A DNA stretch of 64,000 bases from an uncultured Pseudomonadota bacterium (GCA_902826575.1 CADEFJ010000001.1:1-64000); one strand, 5' to 3'. Counted from the stretch's first letter, positions 1 to 9,393 are shown. A program made the numbers and translations. Notes: generated by a model from the sequence alone, not told the origin.

Positions 1-100
1 GCGTGATTTGTGATGAGCCACGCACCTGGCCATTGCCCGCGAGCGGTCCTGGGCCTAGATTGGACGAGCAAGGGAGGCGGCTGCCAAGTACCTGATTTAG

Positions 101-176
101 TGGCGCTCCCTACCGGATTCGAACCGGTGTTACAGCCTTGAGAGGGCTATGTCCTGGGCCTCTAGACGAAGGGAGC
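101..176 (-). tRNA. tRNA-Glu (anticodon CTC)
   Basis: The minus strand folds as a 76-nt cloverleaf with encoded CCA. The acceptor stem GCTCCCT pairs with AGGGAGC, the D-arm reads TCTAGAGGCCCAGGACA, the anticodon stem AGCC/GGCT carries loop CTCTCAA with anticodon CTC, and the T-loop is GGTTCGAATCC. The CGTCTAG D-arm start and GGCCCAGGACA are typical of tRNA-Glu. CTC decodes GAG, a favoured codon in this GC-rich sequence. No second tRNA is visible in bases 1-100, which hold nothing I can assign. Confidence 0.95.
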
Positions 177-207
177 GTTACGCGACGGTCAGGCCGTGGG
201 GCGCGGT

Positions 208-235
208 ATTATAGAAATCCTGACCCTTACCTCAA
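208..235 (-). promoter_or_regulatory. Sigma70-type promoter of tRNA-Glu
   Basis: On the minus strand TTGAGG (230-235) is followed after 16 bp by a perfect TATAAT (208-213). Transcription would start near 201, about 25 nt before the mature tRNA. The sequence just after the -10 is GC-rich (ccgcgcccc), like the discriminator of stringently controlled stable-RNA promoters. The hexamers are seen directly; the stringent control is inference. Confidence 0.7.
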
Positions 236-251
236 GCGGAATGTATCACCT

Positions 252-1712
252 TTGAATTCCCCTCCCGCGCCCCTCGAGGCGCCGGCGCCACTCGCCCGGA
301 TCGTGCCTCGCGACCAGCACACCGTTTCACGGTCGCAAGTCTCCCCCAACGCCCTGCGGGTGCTCTATCGCCTGAAGGACGCCGGTTTCCAGGCCTTCCT
401 GGTCGGCGGCTGCGTGCGCGATCTGCTGATCGGGATCGAGCCGAAGGACTTCGACGTTGCCACCAACGCGCTGCCCGAGGAAGTCAGGCGGCTGTTTCGC
501 AACTGCCGCCTGATCGGTCGGCGCTTCCGGCTGGCACACGTGTTTTTCGGCCAGGAGATCATCGAGGTCGCGACCTTCCGCGCCGCGAGCGCGCCGCCGC
601 CGGGTGACGATCCGCTGGCGGACCTCGATGCGGAAGAGGGCGACGGACCGGAGTTGAGCGAGCCGGAGGACTTCGACTCGGACATCGCCGATACCGAGGG
701 CGAGGACTCGCATGTCCTCGACGAGCACGGCCGCATCCTGCGTGACAACGCCTACGGAACGATCGACGATGATGTCTGGCGACGCGACTTCACCGCCAAC
801 GCGCTCTATTACAACATTGCCGATTTTTCGATCTGGGATTACGTCGGCGGCGTCGAGGACGCGCGCGCGCGGCGACTGCGTGTCATCGGGGACCCGGAGA
901 CGCGTTTTCGCGAAGACCCGGTGCGGATGCTGCGTGCCGCGCGTTTCGAGGCCAAGCTCGATTTCACGATCGACCCGCCGGTGGAAGCGGCAATCCTCGA
1001 CCTTTCCGGGCTTCTCGCGTCAGCGCCGCCGGCGCGCCTGTTCGATGAAACACTTAAGCTGTTCCTCGCCGGCAATGGCGTGCGCAGCCTCGCGACGCTG
1101 CGCCGCCTCGGGCTGCTGGACGTCCTGTTCCCGACGGTGGCGGCCTATTTCAGGCAACACCCGGACAGCCTGGTGGAGCAACTGTTGCTGCGCGGCCTCG
1201 AGAACACCGACCAGCGCGTGCGCGTCGGCAAGTCGGTGACGCCGACTTACCTGTTCGCGCTGCTGCTGTATGGCCCGATCGCTGCCGCGATCGAGGCGCT
1301 GCCGCCGAACCGCTGGCACGAAGCCGGCGCGATCCTCGATGCCTGCGATCGCGCGGCGCGCGACATGGCCGCCCGGGTGGCGCTGCCGCGGCGCTTCTCG
1401 CTCGGGGTGCGCGAGATGTTCGCGCTGCAGCCCCGGCTCGAGCAGCCACGCGGCCGGCGCGCACTGCGCCTCCTCGAGCACCCGCGCTTTCGCGCGGCGT
1501 ACGACCTGCTGTTGCTGCGCGCCGAACTCGGCCTCGCCGCGCCCGAAATCGCGGCGTGGTGGACCCAATTGCAGGAGGCGGCGCCCGAAGATCGCGACGG
1601 CATGGCTGAGGCCGTCTCGAAGGGCGGGGCGCGCGGCACAAGTCCACGCCAGGGCGCGCCACGCGGTCCGCGCCGTCGCCGGCGGCGCGGTGGCGCCAAA
1701 CCCGTTGCATGA
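252..1712 (+). CDS. pcnB: Poly(A) polymerase I
   Basis: Adds 3' poly(A) tails to RNAs and so promotes their decay. With a TTG start at 252 it is 486 aa. The nucleotidyltransferase signature LVGGCVRDLL lies at residues 50-59 and the catalytic KDFDVAT at 65-71, followed by RRDFTANALYYN of the head domain. The C-terminus is arginine-rich, as in PcnB. A strongly acidic, low-complexity insert of several tens of residues (about 117-165) sits between the catalytic core and the RRDF motif and is longer than in E. coli. No ATG fits: an upstream one at 138 would lie inside tRNA-Glu. GTG 303, just before PRDQHTVSR, is the alternative start. The stop overlaps folK as ATGA. Confidence 0.93.
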   Translation: MNSPPAPLEAPAPLARIVPRDQHTVSRSQVSPNALRVLYRLKDAGFQAFLVGGCVRDLLIGIEPKDFDVATNALPEEVRRLFRNCRLIGRRFRLAHVFFGQEIIEVATFRAASAPPPGDDPLADLDAEEGDGPELSEPEDFDSDIADTEGEDSHVLDEHGRILRDNAYGTIDDDVWRRDFTANALYYNIADFSIWDYVGGVEDARARRLRVIGDPETRFREDPVRMLRAARFEAKLDFTIDPPVEAAILDLSGLLASAPPARLFDETLKLFLAGNGVRSLATLRRLGLLDVLFPTVAAYFRQHPDSLVEQLLLRGLENTDQRVRVGKSVTPTYLFALLLYGPIAAAIEALPPNRWHEAGAILDACDRAARDMAARVALPRRFSLGVREMFALQPRLEQPRGRRALRLLEHPRFRAAYDLLLLRAELGLAAPEIAAWWTQLQEAAPEDRDGMAEAVSKGGARGTSPRQGAPRGPRRRRRRGGAKPVA

Positions 1713-2200
1713 GCTACTTGCGGCCCGCGTACATCGGGGTGGGCAGCAACCTCGGTGACTCTCGCGGGCTGGTCGCTGCCGCGATCGATCGTATTGCCGG
1801 GCTCGCCGCGATTTCGCATCTCGTACGCGCGCCGCTTTATCGCACGCGGCCCTTTGGTCCGGTCGAACAGCCGGACTTCATCAACAGCGCAGCGGGCTTC
1901 CTCACCACCCTTGCCCCGCATGAGCTGCTCGCGGCGCTGCGCGACATCGAGCGCGAACTCGGGCGCGAGCCGACGCGGGTACGCTGGGGGCCGCGTGCGA
2001 TCGACCTCGACCTGCTCGTGCTGGGCAGCGAGCGTGTGAGCGATGCCGTGTTGACGCTGCCGCACCCCGGCATTGCGCAGCGCGCGTTCGTGCTGCTGCC
2101 GCTGGCCGATATCGCACCGACACTCGATGTGCCGGGAGTCGGCATCGTCGGGCAGCTGCTGCAAGCTGTGTCCACGGACGGCGCGGAGCGTTTGCCATGA
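1709..2200 (+). CDS. folK: 2-amino-4-hydroxy-6-hydroxymethyldihydropteridine pyrophosphokinase
   Basis: Transfers pyrophosphate from ATP to 6-hydroxymethyl-dihydropterin, the step before dihydropteroate synthase in folate synthesis. The 163-aa protein has the family start (YIGVGSNLGDS), the Y-TRPFGPVEQPDF-N core and the signature RWGPRAIDLDLLV near residues 91-103. The length matches the family (about 160 aa). ATG 1709 overlaps the pcnB stop by ATGA, and the gene ends in another ATGA with the following kinase. pcnB-folK is a common gammaproteobacterial pair, and panB/panC follow, so the cluster makes coenzyme precursors. Confidence 0.95.
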   Translation: MSYLRPAYIGVGSNLGDSRGLVAAAIDRIAGLAAISHLVRAPLYRTRPFGPVEQPDFINSAAGFLTTLAPHELLAALRDIERELGREPTRVRWGPRAIDLDLLVLGSERVSDAVLTLPHPGIAQRAFVLLPLADIAPTLDVPGVGIVGQLLQAVSTDGAERLP

Positions 2201-2871
2201 CTGCGGCGAGCGGCAAGGGCGACTCGATCGCGCAGCATTACATCGTCATCGAGGGTCCGATCGGCGTCGGCAAGACCAGCCTCGCGCGGGCGCTGGCGAC
2301 ACATCTCGACGCCGGTCTCGTGCTCGAGCGCGCCGATGAGAATCCATTCCTCGAGCGCTTCTATCGCAACCCGCGCGCGGGCGCTTTTGCCGTGCAGCTG
2401 CATTTCCTGTTCCAGCGCGCACAGCAGCTCTGCGCAATGAACCAGCAGGACCTGTTCACGCAGCAGCGCATCGCCGATTACCTGCTCGCCAAGGATCGCC
2501 TGTTTGCGCGCCTGACGCTCGATGCCGCGGAGCTGGCGCTCTACGAGCAGGTCTACTCGCGCCTCGAGATCGATGCGCCGAAGCCGGACCTGGTGATCTA
2601 CCTGCAGGCCCCGGTCGACGTGCTGCTCGAGCGCATCGGACGCCGGAATATCGCCTACGAGCAGCTGATCGAGCGCGACTACCTCGAGCGCCTCAACGAG
2701 GCGTACGCGCGGTTTTTCCACGCTTATACCGACACGCCGCTGCTGATCGTAAACGCCGCCGCGATTGATCCGGTGGCGAATGCCGCCGACTTCGGGGAGC
2801 TGCTCGGGGCGGTGGCGCGCGCGCGGCGTGGCCGCCAGTACTTCAATCCGATGCGCCACCGGGCGATTTAG
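2197..2871 (+). CDS. Deoxynucleoside kinase family protein
   Basis: Probable deoxynucleoside kinase (deoxyadenosine/deoxyguanosine-kinase type) that phosphorylates deoxynucleosides for salvage. The 224-aa protein has a P-loop IEGPIGVGKTSLA at about residues 13-25, the ENPFLERFY segment, and the LAKDRLFARLTL helix that corresponds to the lid/substrate region of the family. It then has PDLVIYLQAP and IERDYLERLNEAY. It overlaps folK by ATGA. The order folK-kinase-panB-panC recurs in gammaproteobacteria, but the true substrate is not established by sequence. A role in pantothenate metabolism is not indicated. Confidence 0.85.
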   Translation: MTAASGKGDSIAQHYIVIEGPIGVGKTSLARALATHLDAGLVLERADENPFLERFYRNPRAGAFAVQLHFLFQRAQQLCAMNQQDLFTQQRIADYLLAKDRLFARLTLDAAELALYEQVYSRLEIDAPKPDLVIYLQAPVDVLLERIGRRNIAYEQLIERDYLERLNEAYARFFHAYTDTPLLIVNAAAIDPVANAADFGELLGAVARARRGRQYFNPMRHRAI

Positions 2872-2885
2872 GGCACACTTTTCCC

Positions 2886-3716
2886 ATGTACACGCATCTC
2901 GAATTGCGCGATTCTGCGCGGCCGCCGGTGTCGCTCGCGACCCTCGACAAAATGAAGGCCGAGGGCGAGAAGATCGCGAGCCTCACCTGTTATGACGCGA
3001 GCTTCGGAGTGCTGCTCGACATCGCCGATGTCGACGTGGTGCTGGTCGGCGATTCGCTCGGCATGGTGATCCAGGGCCACGACACCACCGTGCCGGTGAC
3101 CATGGACGACATCGTGTACCACTGCCGCGCCGTGTCGCGCGGCCTGCACCGCCCGTTGCTGATCGCCGACCTGCCGTTCATGAGTTATCCGTCGAAGGAG
3201 CGTGCGCTCGAGAACTCCGTGCGGCTGATGCAGGAGGGCGGCGCCGAGATGGTGAAGCTCGAAAGCGGCGCCGGACAGATCGAGATCGTCGAGTTCCTGG
3301 CCGGCCACGACATCGCGGTCTGCGCGCACCTTGGCCTCAAGCCGCAGTCGGTGCACAAGACCGGCGGCTTTCGCGTGCAGGGACGCGGCGCCGAGGCGGC
3401 GACGCGCATGGTCGCGAACGCCAGGGCCCTCGAAGCCGCGGGCGCGGACATCGTCCTGCTCGAGTGCATTCCGAGCGAGCTGGGTGCGCAGATCACCGCG
3501 GAACTGGAAGTGCCGGTGATCGGCATCGGCGCGGGCCCCGATACCGACGGCCAGATACTGGTGCTGTACGACATCCTCGACATCACCAGCGGGCGCAAAC
3601 CGCGCTTCGTGAAGAACTTCATGGAAGACGCGGCCAACATCCTCGAGGCGGCGCGCGCTTACGTGCGTGCCGTCAAGGACGGCAGCTATCCCGGGCCGGA
3701 ACACGGGTTCGCCTGA
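2886..3716 (+). CDS. panB: 3-methyl-2-oxobutanoate hydroxymethyltransferase
   Basis: First committed step of pantothenate synthesis: 5,10-methylenetetrahydrofolate plus 2-oxoisovalerate gives ketopantoate. The 276-aa protein has the family's KIASLTCYDASFG near residue 33, the metal-binding VLVGDSLGMV near residue 52, GHDTTVPVTMDDI, and the C-terminal IGIGAGPDTDGQILV-DI block. Length is close to E. coli PanB (264 aa). It starts 14 bp after the kinase gene and is followed by panC after 8 bp, so they are probably one transcript. Confidence 0.96.
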   Translation: MYTHLELRDSARPPVSLATLDKMKAEGEKIASLTCYDASFGVLLDIADVDVVLVGDSLGMVIQGHDTTVPVTMDDIVYHCRAVSRGLHRPLLIADLPFMSYPSKERALENSVRLMQEGGAEMVKLESGAGQIEIVEFLAGHDIAVCAHLGLKPQSVHKTGGFRVQGRGAEAATRMVANARALEAAGADIVLLECIPSELGAQITAELEVPVIGIGAGPDTDGQILVLYDILDITSGRKPRFVKNFMEDAANILEAARAYVRAVKDGSYPGPEHGFA

Positions 3717-3724
3717 GCACCTTG

Positions 3725-4576
3725 ATGCAGACCGTGACGACGATTGCCGGCGTGCGCGCGTGCGTGCGGGCCTGGAGGCAGGCGGGCGAGCGCATCGCGT
3801 TCGTGCCCACCATGGGCAACCTGCACGCCGGGCATATCAGCCTGATGGAGCTTGCCCGCCAGGGCCACGACCGCTTCATCGCGAGCATCTTCGTCAATCC
3901 GATGCAGTTCGGTCCGAACGAGGATTTCGCCCACTACCCGCGCACGCCGGCTCGCGATGCGCAGATGCTGCAGGACGCAGGCTGCGATGTGATGTTCATG
4001 CCGGATGTCGCCGAAATGTATGGCGAGGGCGCCACCGCGCCGACCCGCATCGATGTGCCCGAACTCACGACGACATTGTGCGGCGAGTTCCGCCCCGGCC
4101 ATTTCGAAGGCGTCGCGACGGTCGTCGCGAAGCTGTTCAACATCGTGTTGCCCGATACGGCCGTGTTCGGCGAGAAGGACTTCCAGCAGCTCGCCGTGAT
4201 CCGGCGGATGGTGGCCGACCTGTGTTTCCCGGTCACAGTCGTCGGTGCGCCGACCGTGCGCGAAGCCGACGGACTTGCGATGAGCTCGCGCAACCAGTAC
4301 CTGACCGCCGAGGAGCGGCGCATCGCGCCCGGGATCCATCGCGCGTTGCTTGCCGCCACCGCCGCGATCCGTTCCGGCGCGGCTGACGTCGCGGCGATCG
4401 AACGCTCGGGTGCCGCGAGCCTCGCCGCGCACGGCATGCAGGTCGACTACTTCGCGGTACGCCGCCGGGTCGACCTGACCCACCCCGGGGCGGGAGATCG
4501 CGAGCTCGTCGTACTCGCCGCGGCGCGCATCGGCAAGGCGCGACTCATCGACAACCTGCAGGTCGATCGGCCTTGA
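3725..4576 (+). CDS. panC: Pantoate-beta-alanine ligase
   Basis: Joins pantoate and beta-alanine with ATP to make pantothenate. The product from ATG 3725 is 283 aa, the family length. It has the adenylation motif FVPTMGNLHAGHISLM (near residue 25), IFVNPMQFGPNEDF, FGEKDFQQL and SSRNQYLT. The ATG just downstream of the panB stop was chosen because the MQTVTTIAGVR start aligns with the family; longer readings run into panB. The 3' end overlaps the next gene as TTGA. Confidence 0.96.
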   Translation: MQTVTTIAGVRACVRAWRQAGERIAFVPTMGNLHAGHISLMELARQGHDRFIASIFVNPMQFGPNEDFAHYPRTPARDAQMLQDAGCDVMFMPDVAEMYGEGATAPTRIDVPELTTTLCGEFRPGHFEGVATVVAKLFNIVLPDTAVFGEKDFQQLAVIRRMVADLCFPVTVVGAPTVREADGLAMSSRNQYLTAEERRIAPGIHRALLAATAAIRSGAADVAAIERSGAASLAAHGMQVDYFAVRRRVDLTHPGAGDRELVVLAAARIGKARLIDNLQVDRP

Positions 4577-5031
4577 AGGTCGTCGAACGCCAAGCACTCG
4601 CCGACTGGATCGGACACCGGGTCGACTCGCAGGAGTGGTGGCCCATCGACCAGGCGCGCATCAATGCGTTCGCCGATGCGACACTCGATTACCAGTTCAT
4701 ACACGTGGACCTCGAACGTGCGCGCCACACGCCCCTGGGGTCGACGATTGCGCACGGTTTCCTGCTGCTGTCGTTGCTGTCGCACTTTGCGCAGCAGTGC
4801 TTCGTCACGCCGCGCGGCGGCAGTTCGTGCCTCAACTACGGGCTCAACCGCGTGCGCTTCATTCATCCCGTGCCGGCCGGCACCGACGTGCGCGCGAGCA
4901 CCACACTGCTCGAGGTCACCGATCGCGGCGAGGGCGGCACGCTGATGCGCTGGGAAGTGGCGATGTACGCACGGGACCGTGAGCGGCCGGTCATGGTGGC
5001 CGAGTGGTTGTGCCTGTGGTTGTACGAGTGA
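4573..5031 (+). CDS. MaoC/NodN-like hotdog-fold dehydratase
   Basis: A 152-aa MaoC-domain protein resembling (R)-specific enoyl-CoA hydratases and NodN. The hydratase-type signature is DYQFIHVDLERA followed by GSTIAHGFLLLSLLSHF (about residues 37-66), with the catalytic Asp/His pair expected in D-x5-H and the ensuing G-x2-AHG. Known family members hydrate trans-2-enoyl-CoA; the substrate here is unknown. The start is TTG 4573, overlapping the panC stop as TTGA. The 3' end overlaps the convergent queG by 41 bp, with no terminator between them. Confidence 0.85.
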   Translation: MKVVERQALADWIGHRVDSQEWWPIDQARINAFADATLDYQFIHVDLERARHTPLGSTIAHGFLLLSLLSHFAQQCFVTPRGGSSCLNYGLNRVRFIHPVPAGTDVRASTTLLEVTDRGEGGTLMRWEVAMYARDRERPVMVAEWLCLWLYE

Positions 5032-6088
5032 GGTGCCTGGCCAATGCCCAGGCGACATGCTCGCGTACGAGAGTAGAGGCGTCGTTCGCGCGGCTCGCCA
5101 GCGCCGCCGCGACCTCCGCCGTGGCGGGCGCGTTGCCGAGCGCCACCGCGATGTTGCGCAGCCAGCGCTCGTAGCCGATGCGGTAGATTGCCGAGCCGCG
5201 CATGCGCGCCTCGAAGTCGGCGGCGCTCCAGGCAAACAGCTCGGCGAGCCGTGGCGCATCGAGTGCGTGGCGCGCACGAAAGTCCGGGTGGCTCGCCTCG
5301 CGTGCGAACTTGTTCCACGGGCACACGAGTTGGCAATCGTCACAGCCGTAGATGCGATTGCCGAGCGCGGCGCGCAAGTCCTCCGGGATGGGCCCGTGCA
5401 GTTCGATCGTCAGGTATGAAATGCAGCGACGCGCATCGAGCTGGTATGGCGCGGTGATCGCGCCGGTGGGGCAGGCGGGAATGCACGCCGAGCAGCTCCC
5501 GCAGTGCGCGGTGGCGGGCGTATCGACCGGCAGCTCGAGCGTCGTGTAGATCTCGCCCAGGAAGAACCACGAGCCCGCATTGCGGGCGATCAGGTTGGTG
5601 TGCTTGCCTATCCAGCCGAGCCCGGCATTGCGTGCGAGCGCCTTCTCGAGCACCGGTGCGCTGTCGACGAACACGCGATGACCGAACGGGCCGGCCTCCT
5701 CCTCGAGCCGCGCCGCGAGTTTCGCCAGCGCCTTGCGCATCAGCTTGTGGTAGTCGCGCCCGAGCGCGTAACGGGAGATGTAGCCGAGCGACGGATCGTC
5801 GAGCACCTGCTGTGCATCGGCGCTGCCCGGCGGCCAGTAGTCCATGCGCGCCGAAATCACGCGCAGCGTACCGGGCAGCAGTTCCGCGGGCCGCGTGCGC
5901 CTGGTGCCATGGCGGGCCATGTAGTCCATTTCGCCATGGCGACCGGCGGCGAGCCATCGGTCGAGGTGCCGCTCGTCCTCGGTAAGGTCGATGCCGGTGA
6001 TGCCGACTGACGCGAAGCCGAGTGCCGCCGCTTCAGCAATCAGCAGCGCGCGGAGTGTGTCGACATCGGATTTGCGCATCTCGATCAT
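4991..6088 (-). CDS. queG: Epoxyqueuosine reductase
   Basis: Cobalamin-dependent iron-sulfur enzyme for the last step of queuosine synthesis, reducing epoxyqueuosine to queuosine in tRNA. The 365-aa protein carries the two [4Fe-4S] ligand sets: CGSCSACIPACP at about residues 195-206 and CDDCQLVCPWN near 247-257. RRCISYLTIE lies between them, and an AHLDRWLAAGRHGEMDYM-like segment near the N-terminus matches QueG. ATG 6088 is used; a second ATG three codons later is possible. It is divergent from nnr, with which it shares a bidirectional -10 element. yhhQ (49304) supplies the probable precursor uptake. Confidence 0.95.
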   Translation of the reverse strand: MIEMRKSDVDTLRALLIAEAAALGFASVGITGIDLTEDERHLDRWLAAGRHGEMDYMARHGTRRTRPAELLPGTLRVISARMDYWPPGSADAQQVLDDPSLGYISRYALGRDYHKLMRKALAKLAARLEEEAGPFGHRVFVDSAPVLEKALARNAGLGWIGKHTNLIARNAGSWFFLGEIYTTLELPVDTPATAHCGSCSACIPACPTGAITAPYQLDARRCISYLTIELHGPIPEDLRAALGNRIYGCDDCQLVCPWNKFAREASHPDFRARHALDAPRLAELFAWSAADFEARMRGSAIYRIGYERWLRNIAVALGNAPATAEVAAALASRANDASTLVREHVAWALARHLTRTTTGTTTRPP

Positions 6089-6105
6089 GTGCAGTCACCG
6101 CGGCC

Positions 6106-6113
6106 AGTATAAT
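6106..6113. promoter_or_regulatory. Bidirectional -10 element between queG and nnr
   Basis: The octamer AGTATAAT contains TATAAT (6108-6113) facing nnr and, on the minus strand, TATACT (6111-6106) facing queG. Only 6 nt separate the TATAAT from the nnr ATG, so that transcript would be leaderless; queG would have a leader of about 10 nt. No good -35 hexamer is visible for either direction. The reverse complement of this octamer recurs between kbl and yhhQ. Confidence 0.6.
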
Positions 6114-6119
6114 CACCGG

Positions 6120-7591
<1,472 letters not shown>

Positions 7592-7595
<4 letters not shown>

Positions 7596-8089
7596 GTTCG
7601 CCTGCGCCCGAATTTGCGGCGCCGACCGCCGAGGCGATGATGGCCTTCGGCGCGGCGCTCGCGCGCGCGCGAGCGCCAGCGCACGCCGGACCGCTGTTGC
7701 TGTACCTTTCCGGCGAACTCGGCGCCGGCAAGACCACGCTCGCGCGCGGGCTGCTCGCCGGGCTTGGGGTCGCAGGCCCGGTGCGCAGTCCGAGTTATGC
7801 GCTGGTCGAAGTCCACCGGCTCGCTTCGCTCACGGTCGTACACGCCGATCTCTACCGGCTGCTCGATGCGGACGAACTCGGGCCGCTCGGTCTGCGCGAG
7901 CTGTACGCGCCGGCGCACTTGTGGGTCATCGAGTGGCCCGAACGCGCCTTGGCAGTGCTGCCTGAGCCCGATCTGCATCTCGAGTTGTCGATCGCGGTCG
8001 GCTCGCATCGCCTGCGGGCGATCGCCGCCGGCCCAAGCGGGCGGGAATGGTTCGCTGCCGCGGTCGAGCTTGTTCGCGTATCTCATTAA
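7592..8089 (+). CDS. tsaE: tRNA threonylcarbamoyladenosine biosynthesis ATPase TsaE
   Basis: ATPase partner of TsaB/TsaD in making t6A37 of ANN-decoding tRNAs. The P-loop SGELGAGKTTLARGLL starts near residue 41 (from CTG 7592), followed by SPSYALVEVH, VHADLYRL and the WVIEWPERA block, all family marks. The start is unusual. The first ATG in frame (7637) would cut into the conserved helix PTAEAMMAFGAALA. CTG 7592 overlaps the nnr stop exactly as CTGA, like the NTGA overlaps elsewhere in the window. Start choice is therefore inference; the identity is sure. Confidence 0.93.
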
Positions 8090-8095
8090 TTTATA

Positions 8096-8132
8096 TTGAG
8101 ATCTTTTTGCGGCGGCTTTACATTAAGCCGCC
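8096..8132 (+). promoter_or_regulatory. amiB promoter with -10 inside an 8-bp inverted repeat
   Basis: TTGAGA (8096-8101), a 17-bp spacer and TACATT (8119-8124) form a good sigma70 promoter. The -10 is exactly the 6-nt loop of the perfect inverted repeat GGCGGCTT (8111-8118) / AAGCCGCC (8125-8132), which abuts the amiB ATG at 8133. The repeat could be an operator over the -10, or part of it could be transcribed. With 8 nt from -10 to ATG, the mRNA would be leaderless or nearly so. Confidence 0.65.
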
Positions 8133-9323
8133 ATGCGCAGACTCCTGGCCGTCAACCTGCTGTTATTCGCCGCGACCCTAGCGACCGGTGTTGCCTGGAG
8201 CGCGGGCCGCAGCATCAATGGTGTGCGCGCCGCGGCGGATGGCGCAGGCTCGCGCGTGGTCGTCGACCTGACGGCGCCAGCGGCGTTCAAGCTCTTCACG
8301 CTCGATCGCCCACGGCGCATCGTCCTCGATTTCGCCGATACTTCGCTGGCGCACGGCGCCACGCTGCCACGCGCCGCGGGCTCCATCATCGCGGTGCGTG
8401 CCGGTGAGCAGCCAGGCGGCGCCCTGCGACTCGTCATCGAGACGAGCTCGGATGGGGAGCCGCGCGTCTCGCGCGTAGCTCCCGGCGCGGACGGCGGGCA
8501 CCGGGTGCTGGTCGAGCTGGGCGCGGCAACCCAGGCAGCAGACACTACACAGCGCGTCGTGGCGGCGGTGCATGCGCCGAAAAGCGGCGCACGCGATGTC
8601 GTCGTCGCCATCGATGCCGGACATGGCGGCAAGGATCCGGGCGCCATCGGGCAGGGCGGCACGTACGAGAAGACCGTGGTGCTCGAAATCGCGCGTGAGC
8701 TTGCGCGGCGCATCGACCAGGAGCCCGGCATGCGCGCCGTGCTCATCCGCGACGGCGATTACTACATTGCGCATCGCGAGCGCATTCGCCGCGCACGCAA
8801 TGCCAAGGCCGATATTTTCCTGTCGATCCATGCCGATGCGCTGCGCGATCGCGGGGTGGCGGGCGCGTCGGTGTACGTGCTGTCCGAGCGTGGTGCGACC
8901 GACGAGGCCGCGCGCTGGCTTGCCGAACGCGAGAATGCCGCCGACCTGCGCGGTGGCGTAACGCTGAGCGACAAGGATGACGTCATCGCGACGGTGCTGC
9001 TCGACCTGTCGCAGTCGGCGGCGATCTCCGCGAGCATGGACGCGGCCGAGCGGGTGCTGGCGTCGTTTGCCGGCGTGGTACCCGTGCGCAAGCCGCGCGT
9101 GCAGCAGGCAGGCTTCCTGGTGCTGAAATCGCCCGATATTCCCTCGCTGCTGATCGAGACGGCGTACATCACCAACGCTGCCGACGAGAAGCGGCTGCGC
9201 AGCGACGCGCAACGGCGCAAGCTCGCGAACTCGATCGTCGAGGGCGTGCAGAGCTACTTCACGCGCAACCCGCCCGAGGGTACGCGCTTCGCCGAACTGC
9301 GCCGCCTCGCCGCCGCAGACTGA
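8133..9323 (+). CDS. amiB: N-acetylmuramoyl-L-alanine amidase, AmiB/AmiC type
   Basis: Periplasmic zinc amidase that cleaves the peptide from MurNAc to split daughter cells. It has a signal peptide (MRRLLAVNLLLFAATLATGV), an AMIN septum-targeting domain at about residues 25-125, and an Amidase_3 domain from about 155 to 385. Zinc and catalytic residues are visible in DAGHGGKDPGA (161-171), SIHADA (near 231) and LIETAYITN (near 342). There is no LysM domain, so the architecture is AmiC-like, while its place between tsaE and mutL matches amiB of E. coli. The length (396 aa) is normal. Confidence 0.93.
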   Translation: MRRLLAVNLLLFAATLATGVAWSAGRSINGVRAAADGAGSRVVVDLTAPAAFKLFTLDRPRRIVLDFADTSLAHGATLPRAAGSIIAVRAGEQPGGALRLVIETSSDGEPRVSRVAPGADGGHRVLVELGAATQAADTTQRVVAAVHAPKSGARDVVVAIDAGHGGKDPGAIGQGGTYEKTVVLEIARELARRIDQEPGMRAVLIRDGDYYIAHRERIRRARNAKADIFLSIHADALRDRGVAGASVYVLSERGATDEAARWLAERENAADLRGGVTLSDKDDVIATVLLDLSQSAAISASMDAAERVLASFAGVVPVRKPRVQQAGFLVLKSPDIPSLLIETAYITNAADEKRLRSDAQRRKLANSIVEGVQSYFTRNPPEGTRFAELRRLAAAD

Positions 9324-9325
9324 AC

Positions 9326-9392
9326 GGTGCCGGGTTTTCGGTTTTTCGGTTATTGGCGTCCGCAATAAGCGAAAAACCGAAAACCCGGCACC
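9326..9392. repeat. 30-bp inverted repeat between amiB and mutL
   Basis: Arms 9326-9355 and 9363-9392 are reverse complements with one mismatch, separated by a 7-nt loop (GCGTCCG). The arms begin GGTGCCGGGTTTTCGG and end near the loop with TTATTG. The element fills almost the whole gap between the amiB stop and the mutL promoter. It is AT-rich in the middle and lacks the U-run that follows an intrinsic terminator. It could be a bidirectional attenuator or a small inserted palindrome; no second copy is seen in the window. Confidence 0.8.
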
Positions 9393-9393
9393 A

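Noticed and set aside
1..100. A second tRNA or a terminator downstream of tRNA-Glu
   Set aside because: Short GC complementarity exists (GCCC...GGGC), but no cloverleaf, T-loop or T-run could be drawn.
138..251. Upstream ATG extension of pcnB
   Set aside because: It would run through tRNA-Glu on the other strand and adds residues unlike any PcnB.
9326..9392. Intrinsic terminator for amiB
   Set aside because: The stem is long and AT-rich in part, but no U-run follows it, so it is listed as a repeat.
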